A DNA stretch of 22,982 bases. Source: DAOVIY01 sp964441595. Its GTDB lineage: Bacteria > Patescibacteriota > Minisyncoccia > UBA6257. The stretch lies in assembly GCA_964441595.1 (NCBI GenBank), contig CAYTXM010000004.1, positions 1 through 22,982 on the forward strand. The letters run 5' to 3'. Made by a program: the position numbers and the translations under genes. Below are positions 1 to 7,728 of this stretch, piece after piece. The notes beneath the pieces were generated by a model. The model searched no databases, was not told where the DNA came from, and was given only the letters and a program-made list of their open reading frames with translations. Position 1 is the stretch's first letter. Every line of letters begins with the position of its first letter.

Positions 1-2
1 TT

Positions 3-1361
3 TTTACTTTACCTAGTGCAGATAATTTAATTCGTCAAGGCGTATCTACAGTTATATGTGGAAATAGCGGGGCATCATTAGCTCCATTAATTTCCGGTTC
101 TTTAGCATCAATACGAAAATGGTCTGATCCTAATCAGATAAATATAAATTGGAGAGAAATCAAAGATTTCCTGAATTTTTTAGATAAAAAAAAATTGGCA
201 GTCAATTTTGCAACTTTAATAGGGTGGGGAACTTTACGTTCAGAATTTACTCAAGGAGAATTTAGAAATCTAACCAAAGAAGAATTAGAAAAACTGAAAT
301 TAGTGGTTAGCCAGGCTATTGAACAGGGCGCTTTGGGCGTGTCTTTTGGTTTGGGATATGCGTCAGAGCAAATGGTTGGAATTAGTGAAATTTTAGAAGT
401 GGCAAAAATAGTAAAAGATAAAAATGGATATCTATCTTTTCATCTTCGTAATCAGGCCGAAGATTTTTTGATTAGTATTCAAGAAATAATTGAAGTTGCA
501 GAAAAAGGGCAATTATCAGTTGAAATATCCCATTTTTTTGTTGAAGGTAAGCCTAATTTTGAGAGTTTTGCAGAGGCCTTAAAAATGATAAAGAAGGCGA
601 ATAAAGAAACCGAATTAATTAATTTTGATTTATTCCCTTATGATAGCAATGCTAAAGTGCTTTATTCAATTCTTCCAGAGTGGGCCGCAATAGGAGGTAG
701 AGAAGTCCTTTTGAAAAATATACATGATGAGGCTATGAGAGAGAAGATTATTCAGGATCTTAAAAAGAAGAAATATCTTTACAAGAATATTCTGATAGCT
801 GATAGTGGTAAGCGTTGGTGGTTTTCTGGCAAAACATTGGAAGAAATTGCCGATGGATTTAAATTAAGCTTAGAAGAATCTTTATTAAAAGTTATTGAGA
901 CATGTGAAGATAAAGTAGTTATTTTTACAAACAATCTTTTAGAAGAAAATATTGAGAATGGATTAAAATCCCAATATTCTTTTGTTTCTTCTAATAGTGG
1001 TTTTAGCGATATGGAAAGCGGAAAAAGAGGAATTTGGATTCATCCTCGAACTTTTGGTGCTTTTCCCAAGTTTCTTGGATATTATGTCAAAGAAAAAGGA
1101 CTTTTATCTTGGGAAGAGGGAATTCATAAAATCACCGGAAAGGTGGCAAAAAAAGTAGGCTTAAAGGATAGGGGATTATTAAAAAAAGATTTTTGGGCTG
1201 ATATTGTTGTTTTTAATCCAAAAAAAATTAATTATAAACCAACATTAAAAAATCCTTTTCAATACCCTGATTGCATAGAGACGGTGATTATCAATGGGGG
1301 ATTAGCTTATCATAAAGGGATAATGACAGAAGAAAGGAATGGAAAAACTATAAGGAAATAA
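3..1361 (+). CDS. N-acyl-D-amino-acid deacylase-like amidohydrolase, 5' end outside window
   Basis: The reading frame is open from the left window edge, so the N-terminus, including the HxH metal motif expected in this family, is not visible. The translated part matches the D-aminoacylase branch of the amidohydrolase superfamily: RQGVSTVICGNSGASLAP near the start, a VNFATLIGWGTLR segment, SFHLRNQAEDF, the strand VEISHF with a likely metal-ligand His, and a long C-terminal match from HPRTFGAFPKFLGYYV to the composite beta-domain signature DRGLLKKDFWADIVVFNP. Family members hydrolyse N-acyl-D-amino acids, D-aminoacyl peptides or related amides; the substrate cannot be deduced. The metal-ligand Cys of the usual GNCG motif is Ser here (GNSG, codon 66-68), and the usual S-D-G catalytic region reads SSNSGF. 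A TTG at 195 is only an internal codon. murA starts 2 nt after the stop, so the two are probably co-transcribed. A role in peptidoglycan D-amino acid recycling is speculation. Confidence 0.85.
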   Translation, partial: FTLPSADNLIRQGVSTVICGNSGASLAPLISGSLASIRKWSDPNQININWREIKDFLNFLDKKKLAVNFATLIGWGTLRSEFTQGEFRNLTKEELEKLKLVVSQAIEQGALGVSFGLGYASEQMVGISEILEVAKIVKDKNGYLSFHLRNQAEDFLISIQEIIEVAEKGQLSVEISHFFVEGKPNFESFAEALKMIKKANKETELINFDLFPYDSNAKVLYSILPEWAAIGGREVLLKNIHDEAMREKIIQDLKKKKYLYKNILIADSGKRWWFSGKTLEEIADGFKLSLEESLLKVIETCEDKVVIFTNNLLEENIENGLKSQYSFVSSNSGFSDMESGKRGIWIHPRTFGAFPKFLGYYVKEKGLLSWEEGIHKITGKVAKKVGLKDRGLLKKDFWADIVVFNPKKINYKPTLKNPFQYPDCIETVIINGGLAYHKGIMTEERNGKTIRK

Positions 1362-1363
1362 TT

Positions 1364-2638
1364 ATGGAGTGTTTTGTTATACAAGGAGGAAGAACATTAA
1401 AAGGGGAAATTAATGTAAGGGGCTCAAAAAATGCCGCTATGCCAATTTTAGCGGCTGCCCTTTTAACTAAAGAATCTTCTATAATTAATAATATCCCATT
1501 AATAGAAGATGTAAAAAGACTCTTGGAGATTATTGAAAGTTTGGGTGGAAAAGTAAAGTGGATAGGAAAAAGAAAAGTAAGAATAAATCCGAAAAATTTA
1601 AATTTAAAGAAAATTGATCAATCTTTAGTAAAAAAACTAAGGGCTTCTGTTCTTTTAATTTCTCCATTACTACATCGTTTTAAAAAATTTAAATTGGCTC
1701 AACCCGGGGGTTGCTTGATTGGAGTTCGTTCTATTGAGGCTCATTTGGACGCTCTCTCGCAGTTAGGGGTAAAAATAAGAAAAACTTCAACATTTTATTA
1801 TTATAATGGCGCGAATATTCATAATGGTGAAGTCATTTTAAAAGAATTTAGCGTTACTGCCACTGAAAATATATTGATGTTGGCGTCTTTAATGCCCAGC
1901 AAAACTATATTAAAAGTTGGGGCATTAGAACCTCATATTGAAGATTTAGTTGTCTTTTTGAGAAAAATGGGTGCTAAAATTAAAGTTATTTCTCCCCATG
2001 TTTATGAGATAACAGGGAAAAAGAAACTTTCAGGCGCTACGCATAAAATTATTCCAGATCCAATTGAAGCAGGAACGTTTATGGTCTTGGCAGCTGCTTT
2101 ACACAGTAAAATTCTAATTAAAAATGTTCGCTTAGACCATTTGGATTTGGTAATTAAAAAGTTAGAGGAGATCGGCGTGAGAATAAAGATAAGTTCTAAC
2201 AGGGGAGTATATTTTGATATATTAATATTCCCTTCATTTAGTTTGAGCGGCATAAAAATTCAAACACAACCATATCCGGGCATTCCTACAGATTTGCAGT
2301 CTCCTTTTGGAGTTTTGGCAACTCAAGTTAATGGCACAAGTATTATATTTGATACAATGTTTGATGGTAGATTAAAATATATTGACGAGTTGATTAAAAT
2401 GGGCGCAAATGCTATTATAGCAGATCCACACAGAGCTTTGATTACCGGGCCAACTCCATTATATGCCCAGGATATTAATTCTTTGGATATTAGGTCGGGT
2501 ATCAGTTTAGTTATAGCCGCTCTTTTAGCGAAAGGAAAAACAATAATTAAGAATGCTTATCAAATTGACAGAGGGTATGAAAGGATTGATGAAAGATTAA
2601 AGAAATTAGGGGCTGATATAAAAAGAATAGAACAATAA
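1364..2638 (+). CDS. murA: UDP-N-acetylglucosamine 1-carboxyvinyltransferase
   Basis: MurA transfers enolpyruvate from phosphoenolpyruvate to UDP-GlcNAc, the first committed cytosolic step of peptidoglycan precursor synthesis. The 424-residue product has the normal length and two-domain inside-out alpha/beta barrel pattern. Visible active-site features are RGSKNAAMPIL with Lys22-Asn23, the mobile loop LAQPGGCLIGVRS with Cys117 (the fosfomycin target, so a Cys-type enzyme), Asp310 in GIPTDLQSPFG, and the C-terminal IDRGYERIDERLKKLGA. It is the only gene in the window with a convincing Shine-Dalgarno sequence (AAGGA about 8 nt upstream of the ATG). It follows the amidohydrolase by 2 nt and is followed 10 nt later by mreB1, a wall-synthesis pairing reminiscent of the murAA-mbl neighbourhood in Bacillus. 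Confidence 0.97.
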   Translation: MECFVIQGGRTLKGEINVRGSKNAAMPILAAALLTKESSIINNIPLIEDVKRLLEIIESLGGKVKWIGKRKVRINPKNLNLKKIDQSLVKKLRASVLLISPLLHRFKKFKLAQPGGCLIGVRSIEAHLDALSQLGVKIRKTSTFYYYNGANIHNGEVILKEFSVTATENILMLASLMPSKTILKVGALEPHIEDLVVFLRKMGAKIKVISPHVYEITGKKKLSGATHKIIPDPIEAGTFMVLAAALHSKILIKNVRLDHLDLVIKKLEEIGVRIKISSNRGVYFDILIFPSFSLSGIKIQTQPYPGIPTDLQSPFGVLATQVNGTSIIFDTMFDGRLKYIDELIKMGANAIIADPHRALITGPTPLYAQDINSLDIRSGISLVIAALLAKGKTIIKNAYQIDRGYERIDERLKKLGADIKRIEQ

Positions 2639-2648
2639 TTTAATTAAT

Positions 2649-3656
2649 ATGATTGTTCGTAAAATAGGAATAGATTTAGGGACAGCAAATACTTTGGTAT
2701 TTATTCCACAAAAAGGGATAGTGATAAATGAGCCATCAGTGGTGGCTATTGCTGTTGATGATAATAAAATATTAGCCATAGGCGCAGAAGCCCGTGAAAT
2801 GTTGGGGAGAACGCCAGAAGTTATTAAAACATACAAACCATTAAAAGATGGTGTAATTGCTGATTATCAGGTTACAGCGGCAATGTTAAAATATTTTATG
2901 GATAAAGTTGTTGGTCCCTGGAAATTATTTAAGCCAGACCTTATTATTTCTGTTCCAGTAGGCATTACATCTACAGAGAGGCGAGCTGTTATTGGGGCGG
3001 CAAGGCAAGCTGGCGCTAAAGAAGCGTATGTTGCTAGAGAGCCTATTTTAGCTGCTTTAGGAACAGGAATTCCAATAAATTCCGCTGGAGGCAATATGTT
3101 GGTAAATATTGGAGGGGGTACTACAGAAGTTGCGGTCATTTCTTTGGGTGGAATAGTAGCTTGGTCATCAGTAAGAGTGGCTGGAAATAAAATGGATGAA
3201 GCTATTGCTGATTATATAAAGAAAAAATATAATTTAGCAATTGGAGAAAGAACAGCAGAGGAAATAAAAATTAAAATCGGATCAGCTTTGTCAACAAAGA
3301 ATAAAAACGAAATGGAAATTAGGGGATTGGATTTAACAGAAGGGTTACCAAAAAATATTATAATTAATTCTAATGAAGTTGCCGAGGCAATAGAGAGTCC
3401 TTTGAAAGAAATTATTCAAGCTATAAAATCTGTTTTATCAGAAACCCCGCCAGAATTAGCTGCTGATATTATGGAAAGGGGAATGATTGTAGCTGGCGGA
3501 GGCGCATTATTAAATAATATTAATGAATTAATTACAAAAACGACAGGTGTACCAAGTTATACTGCTGATGAGCCTCTTTATTCTGTGGCTAAAGGAACAG
3601 GGGTTATTTTGGATAATTTAGATCTTTACAAAAAAAGCATAACTACCTACAGGTAA
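2649..3656 (+). CDS. mreB: MreB-family actin homologue, paralogue 1 (phosphate-2 Asp replaced by Asn)
   Basis: MreB proteins polymerise with ATP into membrane-associated filaments that position wall-elongation enzymes. This 335-residue copy has the phosphate-1 loop GIDLGTANT (residues 7-15), the connect and adenosine region around AGGGALLNNINELI, and the GGIVAWSSVRVAGNKMDEAI segment. It starts directly at the phosphate-1 strand, without the amphipathic N-terminal extension seen in the second copy. The phosphate-2 loop reads VNIGGGTTE with Asn153 (codon 3105-3107) where MreB and actin have Asp. The neighbouring catalytic Glu (E131 in REP, equivalent to actin Gln137) is kept, but the residue before it is Arg instead of Glu. 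It lies between murA and a clamp-loader gene. Family membership is certain; reduced hydrolysis is inference. Confidence 0.95.
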   Translation: MIVRKIGIDLGTANTLVFIPQKGIVINEPSVVAIAVDDNKILAIGAEAREMLGRTPEVIKTYKPLKDGVIADYQVTAAMLKYFMDKVVGPWKLFKPDLIISVPVGITSTERRAVIGAARQAGAKEAYVAREPILAALGTGIPINSAGGNMLVNIGGGTTEVAVISLGGIVAWSSVRVAGNKMDEAIADYIKKKYNLAIGERTAEEIKIKIGSALSTKNKNEMEIRGLDLTEGLPKNIIINSNEVAEAIESPLKEIIQAIKSVLSETPPELAADIMERGMIVAGGGALLNNINELITKTTGVPSYTADEPLYSVAKGTGVILDNLDLYKKSITTYR

Positions 3657-3674
3657 GATTCGGAATATTGTTTT

Positions 3675-4592
3675 ATGGTTTTTTTTAAACATGATGGTGC
3701 GACAACTTTTTTGGAAAGATTTTTTGATTCTGATAAAAGATTAATTCAGAATCTTCTTTTTTGGGGAGAAGAGTCAGTTGGGAAAATGACTACTGCTAGG
3801 ATGTTTAGTGAAGCATTGTTGTGTAATGATAGAAAAGGATGGAAAAGATGCGGGCAATGCAGCAGTTGTAAAATGCTTGAAAAGGGATACCATCCCGATT
3901 TAATGGTCATTGAGCCCGAAGAAAATAGCGTAAAGATAGAGCAAATTCGCGATGGTCTAAAATTTTTATTTTATCATCCACAAATTTCTTCTTTGAAAAT
4001 CCTAATTATTAATCAGGCTGATAAAATGACTGAAGATTGCCAAAATGCTCTTTTAAAAACCTTAGAAGAACCACGAGATAATAATATTATTATTTTGGTT
4101 TCAAGCGCTCCAAAGAGGCTTTTGTCAACAATACGGTCCAGGGTTTTGTCTTTAAGATTTACAATAGCGACAAATAAAGAAATTATTGATTTTTTACAGA
4201 GGTATTATTCTTTATCTAAGGTTGAAGCAGAAGAGATTACAGAAAGAGCTGATGGAAAAATTGGAAAAGTTATAAAATTATTAGATAAAGATTATAAACA
4301 AGAATTGAACCAAAAAAGGAAAGATCTAATAAAAATTCTTAATCAGAATTTTGCCAAACAATCGGTTTATTTTCAAAAAATAACTGAGGATAATGGAAAA
4401 TTGATGGCTACTCTAGAAGAATGGTTAAGAGTATTGAGATCTAATAAATATTCAAAAGAATTAAATATGGCACCTGAGCAGAAAACAAAATTAATGGATA
4501 ATATTTTGAAAGCCATTTATTTAATAACAGATACTAATATTAACGAACAACTTTTAATGGAAAATATTTTTCTTCAATTACCACCATGTTAA
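3675..4592 (+). CDS. holB: DNA polymerase III clamp-loader subunit delta'-like
   Basis: This AAA+ protein of 305 residues resembles the delta' subunit, the rigid stator of the clamp loader that opens the beta sliding clamp. The zinc-binding cluster is visible (C50, then CGQCSSC with C59, C62, C65), followed by EQIRDGLKFLFYHP, KILIINQADKM and NALLKTLEEP, typical of the DnaX/HolB fold. The P-loop is degenerate (GEESVGKM, with Met after the Lys) and Walker B reads INQADKM instead of a DEAD/DEAH box, which fits a non-hydrolysing delta' rather than DnaX. The arginine-finger motif is SRV (155-157) instead of the usual SRC. The stop overlaps the frr start by 7 nt, suggesting translational coupling. 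A true dnaX lies further downstream at 19530. Confidence 0.88.
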   Translation: MVFFKHDGATTFLERFFDSDKRLIQNLLFWGEESVGKMTTARMFSEALLCNDRKGWKRCGQCSSCKMLEKGYHPDLMVIEPEENSVKIEQIRDGLKFLFYHPQISSLKILIINQADKMTEDCQNALLKTLEEPRDNNIIILVSSAPKRLLSTIRSRVLSLRFTIATNKEIIDFLQRYYSLSKVEAEEITERADGKIGKVIKLLDKDYKQELNQKRKDLIKILNQNFAKQSVYFQKITEDNGKLMATLEEWLRVLRSNKYSKELNMAPEQKTKLMDNILKAIYLITDTNINEQLLMENIFLQLPPC

Positions 4593-5134
4593 TACAAAAA
4601 TTTAAAGAACAAGCTAAAAAATTATCAGAGGATTTTTTTAATGAAATTTTGGGTTTTCGCACTTCTCGTCCTACTACCGCTTTAGTGGACAATATTAAAG
4701 TTGATTGTTACGGTTCATTATCGCCATTGAAGCACGTTGCTTCAGTATCAATTAAACTTCCCAATGTCATTATTATTGAACCATGGGATGAGGCATTAAT
4801 AACTTCTGTTAAAAAAGCATTAGAAACTTCAAGCTTAGGGGTTACGCCGTCTCAAGAAGGAAAACAAATAAAATTATTTTTACCGCCTTTAAGTAAAGAA
4901 AGAAAGAATGAATTAGTTAAACTTATTGGGGCAAAAAAAGAAGAATACCGTGTTCAATTAAGGGAGATAAGGGATAAATTACTTGGAGAGATTAAGCAGG
5001 AATTTGATAAAAAAGAAATATCAGAAGATGAAAAATTTCATTCAAAAGAAGAAATAGAGAAAATTGTTGAACAAAGTAATAAAACTTTAGATATTCAAGA
5101 AAAACAAAAAACAGACGAAATCCTTAATTCATAA
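4586..5134 (+). CDS. frr: ribosome recycling factor
   Basis: RRF works with EF-G to split post-termination ribosomes. The 182-residue product has the normal length and the two-domain pattern: the helical stretch with GFRTSRPTTALVDNIKVDCYG, the beta domain with VASVSIKLPNVIIIEPWD and SSLGVTPSQEGKQIKLFLPPLSKERK, then a long charged C-terminal helix. The ATG lies inside the last codons of the upstream delta' gene (7-nt overlap), with no Shine-Dalgarno sequence, so translation is probably coupled. rseP follows after 11 nt. In many bacteria frr is followed by uppS, cdsA, dxr, rseP and proS; here uppS, cdsA and dxr are absent from this place. Confidence 0.97.
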   Translation: MLIQKFKEQAKKLSEDFFNEILGFRTSRPTTALVDNIKVDCYGSLSPLKHVASVSIKLPNVIIIEPWDEALITSVKKALETSSLGVTPSQEGKQIKLFLPPLSKERKNELVKLIGAKKEEYRVQLREIRDKLLGEIKQEFDKKEISEDEKFHSKEEIEKIVEQSNKTLDIQEKQKTDEILNS

Positions 5135-5145
5135 TTTATAATTTC

Positions 5146-6213
5146 ATGGTAGCTTTTCTTATTAGTTTATTTAGTTTAAGTATTATCATTATACTGCATG
5201 AAGTGGGGCATTTTTTATTAGCAAGGCGTTTTGGCGTTAAAATAGAAGAATTTGGCCTTGGTTATCCTCCACGGATTTTTAGTTTTAAAAAAAATGATAT
5301 AGTTTATTCTATCAATGCCATCCCATTTGGCGGATTTGTAAAAATTGTAGAACATGATGGCCCTGATAGCTTTATGTCAAAAAGTTTAGGCAGAAGAGCT
5401 TTAATCCTTTTAGGGGGGGTGATAAATAATGTTTTGATAGCTTTTTTACTTTTTACAATCCTTTTTTCTGTTGGAATGCCAACATTTGCTTTGCCTGAAA
5501 CTTATAAGCAGGATGTTCCTTCAATGATAACCATAAGGGAGATAGAGAAAGATTCTCCAGCGTTTTTAGCTGGGTTAGAATCCGGAGATATTATTTTGGG
5601 AATTGAGCATTTAGATGATTACTACAAGGTAGAAAACATTGAAGACGTACAGAATAGGACAAAAGAATTTCATGGAGAAGAAATTCAGTTAATTATTGAA
5701 AGAGAGACAGAGAATATAGAGGTAGGAATTATACCAAGGGAATCTCCTTCAGAAGGAGAGGGTTATTTAGGGGTAATTCTCACTGAGGATGGGGTTTTAA
5801 AATATTCTTTATCTGAGGCCCCATGGCAGTCAGTTCGTTTTATGGGATTTGTTACTCAGGAAACATTTGCTGGTCTTAGCAGGGTTTTTGTTAATTTATT
5901 TAAACATGGTAATATAGAAGAACTTACAGGGCCTATTGGAATTATGGCAATAACGACTAGAGGATTTCAATGGGGTTGGAAATATGGTTTGTATATTTTA
6001 GGGCTTATTTCTTACGCTTTTGCGATTTTTAATCTTTTTCCTATTCCTGCTGTGGACGGGGGAAGAATTCTATTCTTAATAATAGAGAAAGTAAGGAAAA
6101 AACCTATGGTTCAGCGCACAGAGATTATAGTAAATAATATTTGTTTTTTTCTATTAATCATTCTGCTTTTTGTAGTAACCATTAAAGATATCCGCTTTTT
6201 TTACCTTCATTGA
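5146..6213 (+). CDS. rseP: RIP metalloprotease, site-2 protease family (RseP/RasP-like)
   Basis: This is an intramembrane zinc protease of the M50 family, which cleaves transmembrane substrates such as anti-sigma factors or signal-peptide remnants. The 355-residue protein has the HExxH motif in the first membrane segment (HEVGH, residues 18-22), a second hydrophobic segment at about 86-110, a single PDZ domain at about 125-205 (SPAFLAGLESGDIILGIE), and the third catalytic ligand in NLFPIPAVDGGRILF (Asp304), followed by a C-terminal membrane helix. E. coli RseP has two PDZ domains, so this is the shorter one-PDZ type. It sits between frr and proS, its position in many bacteria. The substrate is unknown; no sigma or anti-sigma gene is visible. 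Confidence 0.94.
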   Translation: MVAFLISLFSLSIIIILHEVGHFLLARRFGVKIEEFGLGYPPRIFSFKKNDIVYSINAIPFGGFVKIVEHDGPDSFMSKSLGRRALILLGGVINNVLIAFLLFTILFSVGMPTFALPETYKQDVPSMITIREIEKDSPAFLAGLESGDIILGIEHLDDYYKVENIEDVQNRTKEFHGEEIQLIIERETENIEVGIIPRESPSEGEGYLGVILTEDGVLKYSLSEAPWQSVRFMGFVTQETFAGLSRVFVNLFKHGNIEELTGPIGIMAITTRGFQWGWKYGLYILGLISYAFAIFNLFPIPAVDGGRILFLIIEKVRKKPMVQRTEIIVNNICFFLLIILLFVVTIKDIRFFYLH

Positions 6214-6254
6214 ACTAATTAGTATAAAAGATATCAAATCTTAAATTAAAACGT

Positions 6255-7700
6255 ATGGCTAATTTCGAAAAAAAAGAATTAATTAAAAAATCAGATAATC
6301 TTTCTGGTTGGTATCAAAATGTAGTGATTAAAGCTGAACTGGCCGATTACACACCCGTGAAAGGTTGTATGGTTATTCGTCCCTATGGTTACTCAATCTG
6401 GGAGAATATTCAAGTTGAACTTGATAAAATGATCAAAGCTTTAGGCGTAAAAAATGCATATTTTCCTATTTTTATTCCCGAAACTTTATTAAAAAAAGAG
6501 AAAGAACACGTCAAGGGATTTTCTCCAGAATTAGCAGTAGTAACTATTGGTGGTGGTGAAGAACTAAAAGAGAAACTAATTGTCAGGCCTACTTCCGAAA
6601 CCATTATGTACGCTATGTATGCTAAATGGTTGCAATCATATCGCGATTTGCCGATTTTAATAAATCAATGGAATAATATCGTGCGTTGGGAGAAAAGGAC
6701 TTATTTATTTTTAAGGACTACTGAATTTTTATGGCAAGAAGGTCATACAGTTCACGAGACCCATGAGGAAGCTATGAAAATGGTACGTGATGCCTTAAAT
6801 AATTATTTAAAGATTTATCGGGATTATTTGGCTATTTACGGTTATCCAGGTATTAAAAGTGGTGCTGAAAAATTTGCTGGGGCAGAGAGTAGTTATACTT
6901 ATGAAATTTTAATGCCTGATAGTAAAACTCTTCAGGGTGGCACTTCCCATGATTTGGGCCAGAAATTTGCTAAGGTTTTTAATATCAAATATATTAGTCA
7001 GGATAAAAAATCATATATGCCTTATCAAACTTCTTGGGGTTTTAGTACAAGGAGTATCGGTGCTTTGATAATGGTTCACGGAGATAATAATGGTTTAATT
7101 TTGCCGCCCAAGATTAGTCCTATTCAAATCATTATTATTCCCGTATTTAATAAAAATATAAATAAGGATAAACTAATTACTAAAGCTGAAGAAACTAAAG
7201 AAAAATTAAAAGATTTTAGAGTTCAAATCGATTTACGCCAGGAAGAAACCTTTGGCTGGAAGCTTAATGATTGGGAGATGCGCGGTGTGCCTTTAAGGTT
7301 GGAATTGGGCGGAAAAGAAATAAAAGATAAAAAATATAGTTTAGTACGCCGGGATAATTTTGAAAAAGTAAAAATTGGTGAGAATAAATTGTTATTGACC
7401 GTTAAAAAAATATTAGATGAGATTCAGCAGGGGTTATTAAATAAGAGTAAGAAGTTTACTTTAGATAATACCAGAGAAGTTAAAAACTATAAGGAGTTTA
7501 AGAAAATTATGAAGATTCATAGAGGATTTATTAAAGCTTATTGGTGCGAAAACCCAAAATGTGAAGAAAAGATTAAAGAAGAAACTAAAGCTACGACCCG
7601 TTGTCTGTCCTTGGAAGATATGGATAAAAAAGAGAAAGGCAAATGCATTTATTGTCAAAAAGAAGCAAAAAGAAAATGGTTATTTGGTCAAGCTTACTAA
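6255..7700 (+). CDS. proS: prolyl-tRNA synthetase, archaeal/eukaryote-type
   Basis: This class II synthetase charges tRNA-Pro. The sequence is clearly of the archaeal/eukaryote-type form: WYQNVVIKAELADYTPVKGC near the start, VIRPYGYSIWENIQ, IFIPETLLKKEKEHVKGF, RPTSETIMYAMYAKW (motif 2 region), FLRTTEFLWQEGHTVH, and LQGGTSHDLGQKFAKVF. The C-terminus carries the extra domain of this type, with a Cys cluster (WCENPKC and later CIYC) and a terminal Ala-Tyr. No editing insertion of the E. coli type is seen. Length 481 is normal for this form. It directly follows rseP, the slot occupied by the bacterial-type enzyme in many bacteria. A weak TATAAA at 6223-6228 in the 41-nt spacer could be a promoter element, but no good -35 is seen. 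Confidence 0.96.
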   Translation: MANFEKKELIKKSDNLSGWYQNVVIKAELADYTPVKGCMVIRPYGYSIWENIQVELDKMIKALGVKNAYFPIFIPETLLKKEKEHVKGFSPELAVVTIGGGEELKEKLIVRPTSETIMYAMYAKWLQSYRDLPILINQWNNIVRWEKRTYLFLRTTEFLWQEGHTVHETHEEAMKMVRDALNNYLKIYRDYLAIYGYPGIKSGAEKFAGAESSYTYEILMPDSKTLQGGTSHDLGQKFAKVFNIKYISQDKKSYMPYQTSWGFSTRSIGALIMVHGDNNGLILPPKISPIQIIIIPVFNKNINKDKLITKAEETKEKLKDFRVQIDLRQEETFGWKLNDWEMRGVPLRLELGGKEIKDKKYSLVRRDNFEKVKIGENKLLLTVKKILDEIQQGLLNKSKKFTLDNTREVKNYKEFKKIMKIHRGFIKAYWCENPKCEEKIKEETKATTRCLSLEDMDKKEKGKCIYCQKEAKRKWLFGQAY

Positions 7701-7728
7701 GTTAAATATTTAATATACATTTAATATA

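Noticed and set aside
195..197. TTG as start codon of the first gene
   Set aside because: The frame is open upstream to the window edge, and the upstream codons translate into conserved D-aminoacylase sequence, so this is an internal Leu.
5137..5142. TATAAT just before rseP
   Set aside because: Only 3 nt separate it from the ATG, so transcription would start inside the gene. The region is simply AT-rich. The same holds for TATAAT at 15328-15333 before ftsQ.
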